Assembly: GCA_019637395.1 (NCBI GenBank)
Contig: JAHBVR010000008.1
Span: forward strand, 269,070-333,069
DNA: 64,000 bases
From: Vulcanimicrobiota bacterium
GTDB lineage: Bacteria; Vulcanimicrobiota; Xenobia; Xenobiales; JADMJV01
Reading direction: 5' to 3'
The position numbers and the translations under genes are program-made. Numbering within the stretch: the first letter of the stretch is position 1; every line of letters begins with the position of its first letter. Of the stretch, positions 40,811-49,670 are shown piece after piece. Under the pieces are notes generated by a model. It was given only the letters and a program-made list of their open reading frames with translations, did not search any database and had not been told where the DNA came from.

Positions 40811-41347
40811 ATGCCGACCCAGGAGTTGCTCAGCCCCAAGCTGCAAGAACGGATCAAGGAACTGATGGCGTCTTACCCCAAGCCGCAGTCAGCCATCTTG
40901 ATGGCGCTACATCTGATTCAGGAAGAGCTGGGCTGGGTGCCCGAGCCCGCTCAGGCCCAGGTGGCCGAACTTTTTGGCATGCCTCCCCAGGACGTCACCA
41001 CTCTGGTTTCTTTTTATTATATGTACCACCGAAAACCGGTGGGTCGCTACGTGCTCAAAGTGTGTAAATCGATCTCCTGTTATCTGTGCGGCTCGCAGAA
41101 CGTCATCGACCATCTGGAAAAGAAGCTGGACATAAAAATGGGGGAGACGACCGCTGATGGCCAGTTCTCGCTGGTCGGTTCGGAATGTCTGGCCGCCTGC
41201 ACGGGGGCGCCCTGTCTCCAGGTGAACGATCGATTTTACGAAAACTGCAGCCAGGAGCGCCTCGACGAGCTGCTCTCCCGTTTGCGCGGCGGTGACAGTC
41301 ATTTCCCGCCGGCCAACGTATCCTGGCAGCCTCCCAAGGAGTCTTAA
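40811..41347 (+). CDS. nuoE: NADH-quinone oxidoreductase subunit E
   Basis: A 178-residue NuoE (24-kDa family), a thioredoxin-like [2Fe-2S] protein. The ligands are in VCKSISCYLCGS (Cys-x4-Cys) and GSECLAACTGAPCLQVN (Cys-x3-Cys). ATG 40811 is supported by TAGGAG five bases upstream, which overlaps the nuoD stop. The C-terminal 15 residues form a Pro/Trp-containing tail. Confidence 0.95.
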   Translation: MPTQELLSPKLQERIKELMASYPKPQSAILMALHLIQEELGWVPEPAQAQVAELFGMPPQDVTTLVSFYYMYHRKPVGRYVLKVCKSISCYLCGSQNVIDHLEKKLDIKMGETTADGQFSLVGSECLAACTGAPCLQVNDRFYENCSQERLDELLSRLRGGDSHFPPANVSWQPPKES

Positions 41348-41351
41348 GCTC

Positions 41352-42662
41352 ATGCCACACCCTCAGGAAAAGCGCATCCTTTTCGGCTGGCGCGACATAA
41401 AAGACATCGGCAGCCTCAAGGTTTACCGCGAAAAGGGCGGTTACGACGCCTGGCTGAAGCTGCTCAAGGAAAAGCAGCCCGCCGAAGTGATTGAGCTGAC
41501 CAAGGCTTCCGGTTTGCGCGGGCGCGGCGGCGCCGGCTTCCCCACCGGCATGAAGTGGAGCTTCGTGCCCAACAATTTGGGCAAGCCCAAATATCTGTGC
41601 GTCAACTGCGATGAGTCCGAGCCGGGCACGTGCAAAGACCGCGAGATCGTCGAGCACATTCCTCACCAGTTGTTGGAGGGTATCGGCATCGCCTGCTACG
41701 CGGTGGGTATTCAGAAGGCGTTTATTTATATTCGCGGCGAGATGTACGAGGGTTACCTGTCGCTTAAGAAAGCCATCGAGGAAGCCTACGCGGCCGGCCT
41801 GTTCGGCAAGAAGATCGGCGGCAGCGATTTTGAATGCGACATCGTTTTGCACCGCGGCGCGGGCGCCTATATCTGTGGCGAGGAGAGCGCGCTGCTTTCC
41901 AGTCTTGAAGGCGAGCGCGGCTTCCCCCGTTTAAAACCGCCCTTCCCGGCCGTCTCCGGGCTCTATGCATGTCCCACCGTGATCAACAACGTGGAAACTC
42001 TGGCCACGCTGCCGCCCATCTTCCGCATGGGGGTGGAGGAATACGCCAAACTGGGCACCGACAAGAGCAAGGGCACCCGCATGGTGTCGCTTTCCGGGCA
42101 CGTCAATAACCCGAGCAACTTCGAAATCGAGCTCGGCAAAGTCAACTTCAAGCAACTGATCGAAGACTTCGGCGGCGGCATGCGCCACGGCAAGAAATGC
42201 AAAGCCATCATTCCCGGCGGTGCATCCGCTCCCTGGCTGACCATGGAGCAGCACGGCGAGGTGACGCTGGACTTTGAAGCCATCGCCGCCGCCAGGTCGA
42301 TGGCCGGCTCGGGCGCTATCGTGGTCATGGACGAGGATACCTGCGCCGTGGGCGCCGCTCTCAATCTGGTCGAGTTCTTCCACGAAGAATCGTGCGGTAA
42401 ATGTTCCCCCTGCCGGGAAGGAACTCAGTGGCTCACCCAGATACTGCACCGCATCGAGCACGGCCAGGGCAAAATGGAAGACCTGAAACTGCTCGACGAA
42501 ATTTGCGAGAGCATGCTGGGCAAGACCTTTTGCCCACTGGGCGATTCGGCCACCGTGCCGGTCTCCAGCAGCATGAGGTATTTCCGGGATGAGTATGAGC
42601 ACCACATCAAGGAAAAATGCTGCAAAGTCGGCCCCGGCGCCAAGAAAACGGCGGGGGTCTGA
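41352..42662 (+). CDS. nuoF: NADH-quinone oxidoreductase subunit F
   Basis: A 436-residue NuoF (51-kDa family), which binds NADH, FMN and cluster N3. Motifs are GLRGRGGAGFPTGMKWSFVP (NADH), GAGAYICGEESALLSSLEG (FMN) and ESCGKCSPCREGTQW with a later CPLGD for the [4Fe-4S] cluster. The ATG at 41352 follows AAGGAG by ten bases. The stop overlaps the nuoG ATG by one base. Confidence 0.97.
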   Translation: MPHPQEKRILFGWRDIKDIGSLKVYREKGGYDAWLKLLKEKQPAEVIELTKASGLRGRGGAGFPTGMKWSFVPNNLGKPKYLCVNCDESEPGTCKDREIVEHIPHQLLEGIGIACYAVGIQKAFIYIRGEMYEGYLSLKKAIEEAYAAGLFGKKIGGSDFECDIVLHRGAGAYICGEESALLSSLEGERGFPRLKPPFPAVSGLYACPTVINNVETLATLPPIFRMGVEEYAKLGTDKSKGTRMVSLSGHVNNPSNFEIELGKVNFKQLIEDFGGGMRHGKKCKAIIPGGASAPWLTMEQHGEVTLDFEAIAAARSMAGSGAIVVMDEDTCAVGAALNLVEFFHEESCGKCSPCREGTQWLTQILHRIEHGQGKMEDLKLLDEICESMLGKTFCPLGDSATVPVSSSMRYFRDEYEHHIKEKCCKVGPGAKKTAGV

Positions 42663-45088
42663 TGTCTGACGTTACTTTAACCATTGATGGTCAACCGGTC
42701 ACGGTGGCCAAAGGCACGCTGATTGTCGAGGCCGCTCGTAAGCTGGGCATCGAGATTCCGGTTTATTGTTATCATCCCAAGCTGGCTCCGGTGGGAGCCT
42801 GCCGCGTCTGCGTGGTGGATGTGGAAAACCAGCGCCGCCCGATCATGCCGGCCTGTGCCACCGAAGTGATGGAGGGTATGGTGGTGCACACCCGCAACGC
42901 CGCCGCCACCCGGGCCCGCGAGGGTGTCATCGAGCTGTTGCTCATCAACCACCCTCTCGACTGTCCGGTTTGCGATCGCGCCGGTGAATGCGATCTCCAG
43001 GACTTTACTCTGCGCTACGGCCATGGCCAATCCAGGTTCACAGAAACCAAGCGCCACTTTGAGAAATCCAAGCAGATCGGCAAAGAAGTCATCCTCGATA
43101 GAGAACGCTGCATTATGTGCATGCGCTGCGTACGCTTCTGCGATGAAGTGGCTATGGAAGAAGGCCTGACCATCATCGAGCGCGGCACCAAATCGGAGAT
43201 CGGGCCCTTTCCGGGACGCAGCTTTGACTCGCAGTTTTCGGGCAACACCGTGGAAATTTGCCCGGTAGGCGCTCTCACCAGCCGTTCCTATCGATTCAAA
43301 TCGCGACCCTGGGAGTTGCAGAATTACGCCAGCGTGTGCAACGGTTGCGCCACCGGCTGCAATTTGACGGTGGACGTGCGCTACTACGAGGTGGCTCGCT
43401 TCCGTTCGCGTTGTAATGATGCCATCGACGACGGCTGGCTGTGCGATCGCGGGCGTTACGGTTACAAGTTTATCTCCAGTCCGGAGCGGTTGAAAAAGCC
43501 GCTGGTGCGCAAGGACGGCCAGTTGGTGGAGGCGACCTGGGCGGAGGCGCTCGAGGTGGCCGCCGCCGGACTGAAAAAATTCCCGGCCGATAAGGTGGGG
43601 GCTGTGGCCGGTCCGCGCCTTTCCAACGAGGGCGGCTGGTTGCTCACCCGGCTGATGCGCGGGTTGCTCGGTAGTCCTAACCTGGACCACCGCCGCGGCC
43701 TGGCTTTTCGTGAGGGCGAGCCGCTCAAGCTGACGGCTAAGATCGAAGGTCTGGATACGGCCACGGCCATCGTAGTGGTGGGTTGTGACCCTACCAGAAC
43801 CAATCCGGGCATCGACTTACGCATCAAGAAGGGGCTGCGCCGCCAGGCCGAGTTGATTTGTATCGGCGAGAACGGGCTTTCCGGCTACGCTGACTATCGA
43901 GTGGGCTCACTGGCCGAGCTGAGCGAAGCCTACGCGAACCTGCCGGAGGAAGAGAAGAAGGGGTTGAACTACCCCCGGCCGCGGCCCTGGGAGGCGGGCG
44001 GCTCCACCAGTACGGACCTGGAGAAAGCCGCCAAAGTTTTGAAAAAATCCAATCGAGTGGTATTCGTTTTTTCGGAAGACCACCCCGTCGAGGGCCTGGA
44101 GGCCCTGGCGGAACAAATCGGGGTGGAGGCTCCGCACGGGCTGCTGATGCTGGTGGCCGGCGCCAATTCGGTGGGCCTGCGTGAAATGGGCGTATTGCCT
44201 GTGTTTGCGCCGGGCTGGCAGAAACTGGCCGAAGCGAAAGAGGCCTACAGCACTGCCTGGGGAGCTTTCGCCAGCGGGGAAGGCGCTGATTACGCGGCCA
44301 TGACCGGGAGCAGCAATCCTCTGCAGGCCATGGTCTTGGTGGCCGAAGACAAACTCGAGAAAAAACCTGAATTCCTGGTCGTTCTTGATCTCTTCAGCAG
44401 CGCCATCGCCAAACAAGCGGACGTGGTGCTGCCGGCCAGTTCCTTTGTGGAGCAGGTGATGACCATGACCAATCTGGACGGCACCGTGCAGTTGTGCCGC
44501 CAGGCCCTGCCGCCGCTGGGGGAAAGCCTGCCCGACTGGCAGATCCTCTACCGCCTGGCCGAGAAGCTGGGCCAGAAGTGGGATACCGATACGGCCGCCA
44601 AAATTTTCGCGCAAATCGGGAGTCTCAATCCGCTTTATCCGGCGGCCAGCTATAACGATTTCCAGACCGAGGCCGCCGTGCACTGGTCTTATCCGCAGCA
44701 AGGTAAAATCGGAACGCCGCGGGCCGATCTATCGGGAATTCCGGTTCACCGGCCTGATGCCGCTCCCTGGATGGGCGCGCCGGATACGGGCTCGAAGGTG
44801 GAAAGAGTATCCCGCCTGCTGGCGGGTGACCAGCCCCCGGCCGTGCCCGGACAATTGGATCCGCGCCAAATGGCCACCCGCCTCAGTCTGGTTTTGCCGG
44901 TGGTGCAGGATCCGCCCCCGGTCCCAGGCAGCCGTATTACGGCCAGCGCCGGTCCCCAGGCGCCCGGACCCAGTCCGGCCAACCGTTATCACGCCATCGG
45001 CGGGGGAGCTCGTGAGCTGCCGCTGCCGGCCGTGCAAATTAAACAGACCGAGGCGGAGCAGCCCGTGCAAGAGGTGACCGAAGCATGA
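42662..45088 (+). CDS. nuoG: NADH-quinone oxidoreductase subunit G
   Basis: An 808-residue NuoG (75-kDa family). The N-terminal [2Fe-2S] domain (YCYHPKLAPVGACRVCVV) is followed by a His/Cys [4Fe-4S] domain (NHPLDCPVCDRAGECDLQD), CIMCMRCVRFCDE, EICPVGALTS, and a third binding region CNGCATGCNLTVDVR. A molybdopterin-oxidoreductase-like domain without cofactor residues forms the rest. The last 120 residues are Pro-rich and low in recognisable motifs. Translationally coupled to nuoF and nuoH. Confidence 0.95.
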   Translation: MSDVTLTIDGQPVTVAKGTLIVEAARKLGIEIPVYCYHPKLAPVGACRVCVVDVENQRRPIMPACATEVMEGMVVHTRNAAATRAREGVIELLLINHPLDCPVCDRAGECDLQDFTLRYGHGQSRFTETKRHFEKSKQIGKEVILDRERCIMCMRCVRFCDEVAMEEGLTIIERGTKSEIGPFPGRSFDSQFSGNTVEICPVGALTSRSYRFKSRPWELQNYASVCNGCATGCNLTVDVRYYEVARFRSRCNDAIDDGWLCDRGRYGYKFISSPERLKKPLVRKDGQLVEATWAEALEVAAAGLKKFPADKVGAVAGPRLSNEGGWLLTRLMRGLLGSPNLDHRRGLAFREGEPLKLTAKIEGLDTATAIVVVGCDPTRTNPGIDLRIKKGLRRQAELICIGENGLSGYADYRVGSLAELSEAYANLPEEEKKGLNYPRPRPWEAGGSTSTDLEKAAKVLKKSNRVVFVFSEDHPVEGLEALAEQIGVEAPHGLLMLVAGANSVGLREMGVLPVFAPGWQKLAEAKEAYSTAWGAFASGEGADYAAMTGSSNPLQAMVLVAEDKLEKKPEFLVVLDLFSSAIAKQADVVLPASSFVEQVMTMTNLDGTVQLCRQALPPLGESLPDWQILYRLAEKLGQKWDTDTAAKIFAQIGSLNPLYPAASYNDFQTEAAVHWSYPQQGKIGTPRADLSGIPVHRPDAAPWMGAPDTGSKVERVSRLLAGDQPPAVPGQLDPRQMATRLSLVLPVVQDPPPVPGSRITASAGPQAPGPSPANRYHAIGGGARELPLPAVQIKQTEAEQPVQEVTEA

Positions 45089-46239
45089 CCCTCGAGGCTC
45101 TAGGATTTTTCGTGGGCGTGGTCATCAAGGCGGTCCTCTTCAGCGTGGCCCTGCTCACCGGCTTTGCTTACATGACCTACGGCGAGCGCCGCATCGTGGC
45201 GCGCATGCAATGGCGCGTGGGGCCCAACAAGGTGGGTCCCTGGGGCTTGTTGCAACCAGCCGCCGACGGTATCAAGCTGCTTTTTAAAGAACAGCTTCAG
45301 CCCAAGGAAGCGAAAACGTTTCTCTTTGTGCTGGCGCCCATGATTTCGCTGGTGGTGGCCCTGTCCGCCTACGCCGTCATTCCCATCGACAAAGACCCGG
45401 TGAACCTCTTCGGCTACAGCATCGAGCCCTGGGTGTCCAATCCCAGCATCGCCGTGCTCTACTTGCTGGGCATCAGCTCGCTGGGCGTCTACGGCATCAT
45501 TCTGGGCGGCTGGGCCAGCAACAACAAGTATGCCCTGCTGGGCGCCATCCGCTCCAGCGCTCAGGTGATTTCCTACGAGCTGGCGCTGGGCACGGCCCTG
45601 GTCAGCCCGCTGTTGATGGTGGGTAGCCTGTCCTTCCGAGATGTGGTCAACCAGCAGCTCGATCATTCCTACTTGACCGGGGACGGCGGCTGGCTGATCC
45701 TGGCCCAACCGGTGGCTTTTTTTCTGTATTGGACGGCGGCGGTGGCCGAAGTGAACCGCGCTCCCTTCGATTTGCCCGAGGCCGAGCAAGAGCTGGGCGC
45801 GGGCTATCATACCGAGTACAGCGGCATGAAATTCGCCATGTTCTTCATGGCTGAATACGTCAACATGTTTACCGTCAGCTCGGTGGCCACCACCGTTTTT
45901 CTGGGGGGACCCGGCGGTTTGCCGGTGGACGAAAGCCAGGGACTGCTGTTTCGGCTGTTGGCCCACGGCCCCCACTGGTTCTTGCTCAAGGTCTATTTCT
46001 TTATGTTCGTCTTCATCTGGCTGCGCGCCACCTTCCCGCGCTTCCGCTACGATCAGTTGATGCGCATCGGCTGGCAGTTTTTGCTGCCGCTGGGGCTGAT
46101 CAACCTGGGCGTGACGGCGGTCGGTGTGGCCATGCAGTGGAAGTCCTATCAGTTCACGCTGGCGGTGGCTTCTATGCTGGTAACTTTGATCGCCCTGTCG
46201 ATGCTGAATCGCAAACCTGAACAACCCGACCACCACTGA
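45085..46239 (+). CDS. nuoH: NADH-quinone oxidoreductase subunit H
   Basis: A 384-residue membrane subunit with about eight helices that forms the quinone tunnel. Diagnostic are [63 protein letters not shown] and [16 protein letters not shown]. It overlaps nuoG by four bases (ATGA). A strong hairpin lies in the 102-base gap to nuoI. Confidence 0.96.
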   Translation: MTLEALGFFVGVVIKAVLFSVALLTGFAYMTYGERRIVARMQWRVGPNKVGPWGLLQPAADGIKLLFKEQLQPKEAKTFLFVLAPMISLVVALSAYAVIPIDKDPVNLFGYSIEPWVSNPSIAVLYLLGISSLGVYGIILGGWASNNKYALLGAIRSSAQVISYELALGTALVSPLLMVGSLSFRDVVNQQLDHSYLTGDGGWLILAQPVAFFLYWTAAVAEVNRAPFDLPEAEQELGAGYHTEYSGMKFAMFFMAEYVNMFTVSSVATTVFLGGPGGLPVDESQGLLFRLLAHGPHWFLLKVYFFMFVFIWLRATFPRFRYDQLMRIGWQFLLPLGLINLGVTAVGVAMQWKSYQFTLAVASMLVTLIALSMLNRKPEQPDHH

Positions 46240-46275
46240 GACTTTACAAAGGAGCGCTGGCTGCCATACATTACC

Positions 46276-46303
46276 CCGGTCTGTGAATTATTTCACAGAC
46301 CGG
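46276..46303 (+). other. 12-bp stem-loop in the nuoH-nuoI gap
   Basis: CCGGTCTGTGAA (46276-46287) and TTCACAGACCGG (46292-46303) form a perfect twelve-pair stem with a TTAT loop. It is followed by GC-rich sequence, not T residues, so it is not an intrinsic terminator. It lies in the only long gap of the operon and may act in mRNA processing or stability, or be a protein-binding palindrome. Confidence 0.75.
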
Positions 46304-46341
46304 CCGGGGCGGTCACGAAAGAAAGGAGAACTGCGCAAACC

Positions 46342-46920
46342 GTGGATGAAGTGATAAATGATTTGATCGCACTGGGCAAAGGGCTGAGCATCACCTTTCG
46401 CAACATGCTGCAGAAGCCGGTGACCATCACCTACCCCGAGAACAAGCGCAAGTTTCCCGCCCGTACGCGCGGACGTCACGTGTTGCACCGTTATGAAGAC
46501 GGCCGTGAGCGCTGTGTCGGTTGCCTGCTCTGCCAGGGAACCTGTCCGGCCGGCGCCATTTATATCGAACCGGCGGAGAACACCAAGGAGAACCAGGTTT
46601 CCGCCGGCGAGCGCCACGCCAGGGTCTTCGATGTGGATTTGTTGCGCTGCATCTATTGCGGCCATTGCGAGCTGGCCTGTCCCACCAACGCCATCACTCT
46701 GGAGAATAATACCGCCATCGCCGGCTATACCCGCGAATCCCTGCTGATTCACAAGGAAGAGTTGCTGGAACCCAAAGGCACGGCCACTCTCGGGTCTACT
46801 CAGGCCTGGGACCCCAAACCGCCCTCCCCCAGTGCGGCCGAGTTCGATGGTTCGGAAACTTCTTCGGCGGCCGTGGGGCAGGGCAACCGGCCCTCGCGCC
46901 AGCCGGGAGCCGGACATTGA
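46342..46920 (+). CDS. nuoI: NADH-quinone oxidoreductase subunit I
   Basis: A 192-residue NuoI with two [4Fe-4S] clusters (N6a, N6b): CVGCLLCQGTCPAGAIYIE and CIYCGHCELACPTNAITLE, both CxxCxxCxxxCP. AAAGGAGAA precedes the GTG start at 46342. The last 50 residues form a Ser/Pro-rich extension not seen in short NuoI proteins. The stop overlaps the TTG start of nuoJ. Confidence 0.95.
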   Translation: MDEVINDLIALGKGLSITFRNMLQKPVTITYPENKRKFPARTRGRHVLHRYEDGRERCVGCLLCQGTCPAGAIYIEPAENTKENQVSAGERHARVFDVDLLRCIYCGHCELACPTNAITLENNTAIAGYTRESLLIHKEELLEPKGTATLGSTQAWDPKPPSPSAAEFDGSETSSAAVGQGNRPSRQPGAGH

Positions 46921-47435
46921 TTACAGCGGCCAAGTGCGTAGTGGCCGTTTTGGCTCTGGCCAGCGCTTTCGGCGTGGCCTTCAGCCGTCAGGCCGTCCAT
47001 TCCGCGCTCTTTTTAACCTGCAACCTGCTCTGCGTGGCCGTGCTTTACTTATTGATGTCGCTGCATTTTCTGGGAGCGGCCCAACTGCTGGTCTACGCCG
47101 GCGCCATCATGGTGGTTTTCCTCTTCGCCGTGACCGTGCTGGCGCCGGAAGACGAGATGCTGGGCAAATGGAACGACTCCTACAAGCTGACCGGCATCGC
47201 GGTGGCCGCCCTGCTGGGAGCCTGTCTGATGGTGGTCAACAGCAGGGCCTCCCTGGCCGATCTGGCAGCCCCCGAACAAGGTAGCCTGAAGCAATTCGCC
47301 ACCGACCTCTTCGGCAAATTTGTCTTTCCCTTTGAAGGCACGGCCTTTGTGCTGCTGGTGGCTCTCATTGGGGTGGTTTTACTCGGACATCGCCGGCTGC
47401 GTGACCTGGACCGGGGAGGGCCCTCCCGTGACTGA
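46917..47435 (+). CDS. nuoJ: NADH-quinone oxidoreductase subunit J
   Basis: A 172-residue membrane subunit with five helices. The typical pi-bulge helix 3 region is LLMSLHFLGAAQLLVYAGAI then MVVFLFAVTVL. The start is TTG within a TTGA overlap with nuoI. Its end overlaps nuoK by eight bases. Confidence 0.93.
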   Translation: MITAAKCVVAVLALASAFGVAFSRQAVHSALFLTCNLLCVAVLYLLMSLHFLGAAQLLVYAGAIMVVFLFAVTVLAPEDEMLGKWNDSYKLTGIAVAALLGACLMVVNSRASLADLAAPEQGSLKQFATDLFGKFVFPFEGTAFVLLVALIGVVLLGHRRLRDLDRGGPSRD

Positions 47436-47790
47436 CGGAATGATCACGCTGTTTCTCAGCGCGGCTTTATTTGCCATCGGCTCCATCGGGGTGGCCATCC
47501 GCCGCAACCCCTTGATCATGTTTATGTGCATCGAGTTGATGCTCAACTCGGCCAATCTGGCCCTGGCCACTTTCTCTCGCTACTATGCGCGCATCCCCGA
47601 AACGCTGCCCGACAGTATCGAACTGGTGGCCAGCAAAGACCTGGGCTCGGCCAGCGATGGCTCGATTTTTGTCTTTCTGGTGATGACCATCGCGGCCGCT
47701 GAAGCGGTGGTCGGCCTGGCCATCATCATCGCCATTTTCCGCACCCGCAAGCAAGTCGACGCCGACGAGCTGGCGGAGTTGAAGGGTTAG
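47428..47790 (+). CDS. nuoK: NADH-quinone oxidoreductase subunit K
   Basis: The GTG at 47428 is chosen because GGGGAGG lies eight bases upstream; ATG 47440 is four codons in. The 120-residue antiporter-like subunit has three helices with the conserved Glu in FMCIELMLNSANLALATF and the second in FLVMTIAAAEAVVGLAII, both part of the proton path. A 20-residue insert (YARIPETLPDSIELVASKDL) lengthens the loop between helices 2 and 3. Confidence 0.94.
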   Translation: MTDGMITLFLSAALFAIGSIGVAIRRNPLIMFMCIELMLNSANLALATFSRYYARIPETLPDSIELVASKDLGSASDGSIFVFLVMTIAAAEAVVGLAIIIAIFRTRKQVDADELAELKG

Positions 47791-47792
47791 CC

Positions 47793-49670
47793 ATGGATTT
47801 CATCTGGCTGGTATTGGCACTTCCTTTGCTGGGTTCGTTGCTGTGCTCCACCCACTATCGCGCGCTGGGCAAAGCGGCCACCGGTATGCTGGCCAGCCTG
47901 GCCATCCTGGGAGCTTTCGGTGCGGCCGCGGCCACCTGGTTCCGGGTTCATGCCGCCGGCAGCTATACCTCTCAGCTGGCCACCTGGCTGCACATTCCCG
48001 GCGTGAGCGGGGTGGATGTGGCCGCGCTGGCTGACCCGCTCAGCGCCACCATGCTGTGCACCGTGACCGGCGTGGCTTTCTTGATTCATTGTTTTTCCAT
48101 GGGCTATATGAGCGACGAAGAGGACTACGGCCGTTTCTTCGCCAGCCTGAATCTCTTCGTGGCCACCATGGTTTTGCTGGTGATGGCCAACAATCTGGCC
48201 CTGCTGCTGGTGGGCTGGGGCGGCGTCGGCTACGCTTCCTACTCGCTTATCGGCTTCTACCGCCAGAAACCCTCGGCCGTCTCGGCGGCCCGCAAAGCTT
48301 TCCTTATCAACGTGGTGGGCGACGTGGCCATGATGTTCGCCATTTTCATCATCGGCAGTCGGGTTGGGTCACTCGAGTTCACCAGCTTTCTCGGCCCCGC
48401 CAGCCTCGACCGGATGAGCGGTGAGACCATCCTGGCGGCCGGCGTCTGCCTGATGATCGCTGCTTACGCGAAGTCCGCCCAACTACCGTTGCACACCTGG
48501 TTACCGGACGCTATGGAAGGACCGACTCCCGTGTCCGCGCTGATTCACGCCGCCACCATGGTGACCGCCGGCGTCTACCTGATGGTGCGTTGCGCTCCCC
48601 TGTTTGGCCACGGTCCCGAAGGAGCCGACCTGATGGTCATCATGGCCCGGCTGGGAGCCATCACCGCCCTGGTGGCGGCGCTCTGCGCCGTGGCTCAAAA
48701 CGATTTGAAGCGTATTCTGGCCTACTCCACCATGTCCCAACTGGGATACATGTTTATGGCCGCGGGCGTGGGCGCTTATGGCGCGGCTATCTTCCACCTG
48801 GTCAGCCACGCTTTCTTCAAAGCCTTGCTCTTCCTCACCGCCGGTGTGGTCATCCACGCCCTGCACGGGGAACAAGATATTCGCAAAATGGGTGGCCTGG
48901 GCAAGAAAATGCCCGGTGTCCAGCTGGCCTTCCTGATCGGGGCCCTGGCCCTGGCTGGCATTCCGCCGCTGGTGGGCTTCTGGTCCAAAGAGGCTATCCT
49001 GCTGGGAACCTTCCAGGACGGTAATATGGAGCGCCAACTGCTCTGGGGCGTGGGTATCCTGACCGCTCTGCTGACCGCCTACTATACCGGCCGGGCTTAC
49101 GTCTTGACCTTCTGGGCTCCCGCCCGGCACGAGAGCGAGTTGCATCTGCCGGGATCGTCCATGACCTGGCCGCTGGCCGTCCTCAGTATGGCCAGCGTAG
49201 CCGCGGGGCTGGCCGGTCACGAACTGGTCAGCGAAGTCCAATCTCTGGCCACCCACCTGCCGGTTGCGGAAACTCACGAGACCTTCGGCGCCTTGCAAAT
49301 CACGGCCATCCTGGCCGGCCTGATCGGTCTGGGAGTAGCCTATTCCTCGCATAAAACCGGCCGTGCCAGTCTGGTGCCGGACAGCGCCGTGCCGGTCCTG
49401 CTCGGCTGCGAATCCATCGATTCGCTGAGCAAAGGCGCGGCGGGGTCGTTTCGGAGTTTTGCCGACATGGTGGCGGTCAAAGTCGACCCTGTCATCTCCC
49501 AGCAAGCGCCCGATCTGATCCAACGCAGTCTGTACGGCACCTCCAGTCTGCTCTGTCAGCTACAGGGAGGCAGCCTCAGGCTTTACGCCGTGGCCGTGCT
49601 GGCTTCCAGCACACTGCTGGCGCTTTTTGTCTATGGTCTCTTTAGTCTCTCGATTGGAGCCGGCCAATGA
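47793..49670 (+). CDS. nuoL: NADH-quinone oxidoreductase subunit L
   Basis: A 625-residue antiporter-like proton-pumping subunit at the distal end of the membrane arm, with about 15-16 helices including the lateral-helix region at the C terminus. Landmarks are LLVGWGGVGYASYSLIGFY, AAYAKSAQLPLHTWLPDAME, GPTPVSALIHAATMVTAGVY, DLKRILAYSTMSQLGYMF and FHLVSHAFFKALLFLTAGVV. It follows nuoK after two bases and overlaps nuoM by four. Confidence 0.96.
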   Translation: MDFIWLVLALPLLGSLLCSTHYRALGKAATGMLASLAILGAFGAAAATWFRVHAAGSYTSQLATWLHIPGVSGVDVAALADPLSATMLCTVTGVAFLIHCFSMGYMSDEEDYGRFFASLNLFVATMVLLVMANNLALLLVGWGGVGYASYSLIGFYRQKPSAVSAARKAFLINVVGDVAMMFAIFIIGSRVGSLEFTSFLGPASLDRMSGETILAAGVCLMIAAYAKSAQLPLHTWLPDAMEGPTPVSALIHAATMVTAGVYLMVRCAPLFGHGPEGADLMVIMARLGAITALVAALCAVAQNDLKRILAYSTMSQLGYMFMAAGVGAYGAAIFHLVSHAFFKALLFLTAGVVIHALHGEQDIRKMGGLGKKMPGVQLAFLIGALALAGIPPLVGFWSKEAILLGTFQDGNMERQLLWGVGILTALLTAYYTGRAYVLTFWAPARHESELHLPGSSMTWPLAVLSMASVAAGLAGHELVSEVQSLATHLPVAETHETFGALQITAILAGLIGLGVAYSSHKTGRASLVPDSAVPVLLGCESIDSLSKGAAGSFRSFADMVAVKVDPVISQQAPDLIQRSLYGTSSLLCQLQGGSLRLYAVAVLASSTLLALFVYGLFSLSIGAGQ

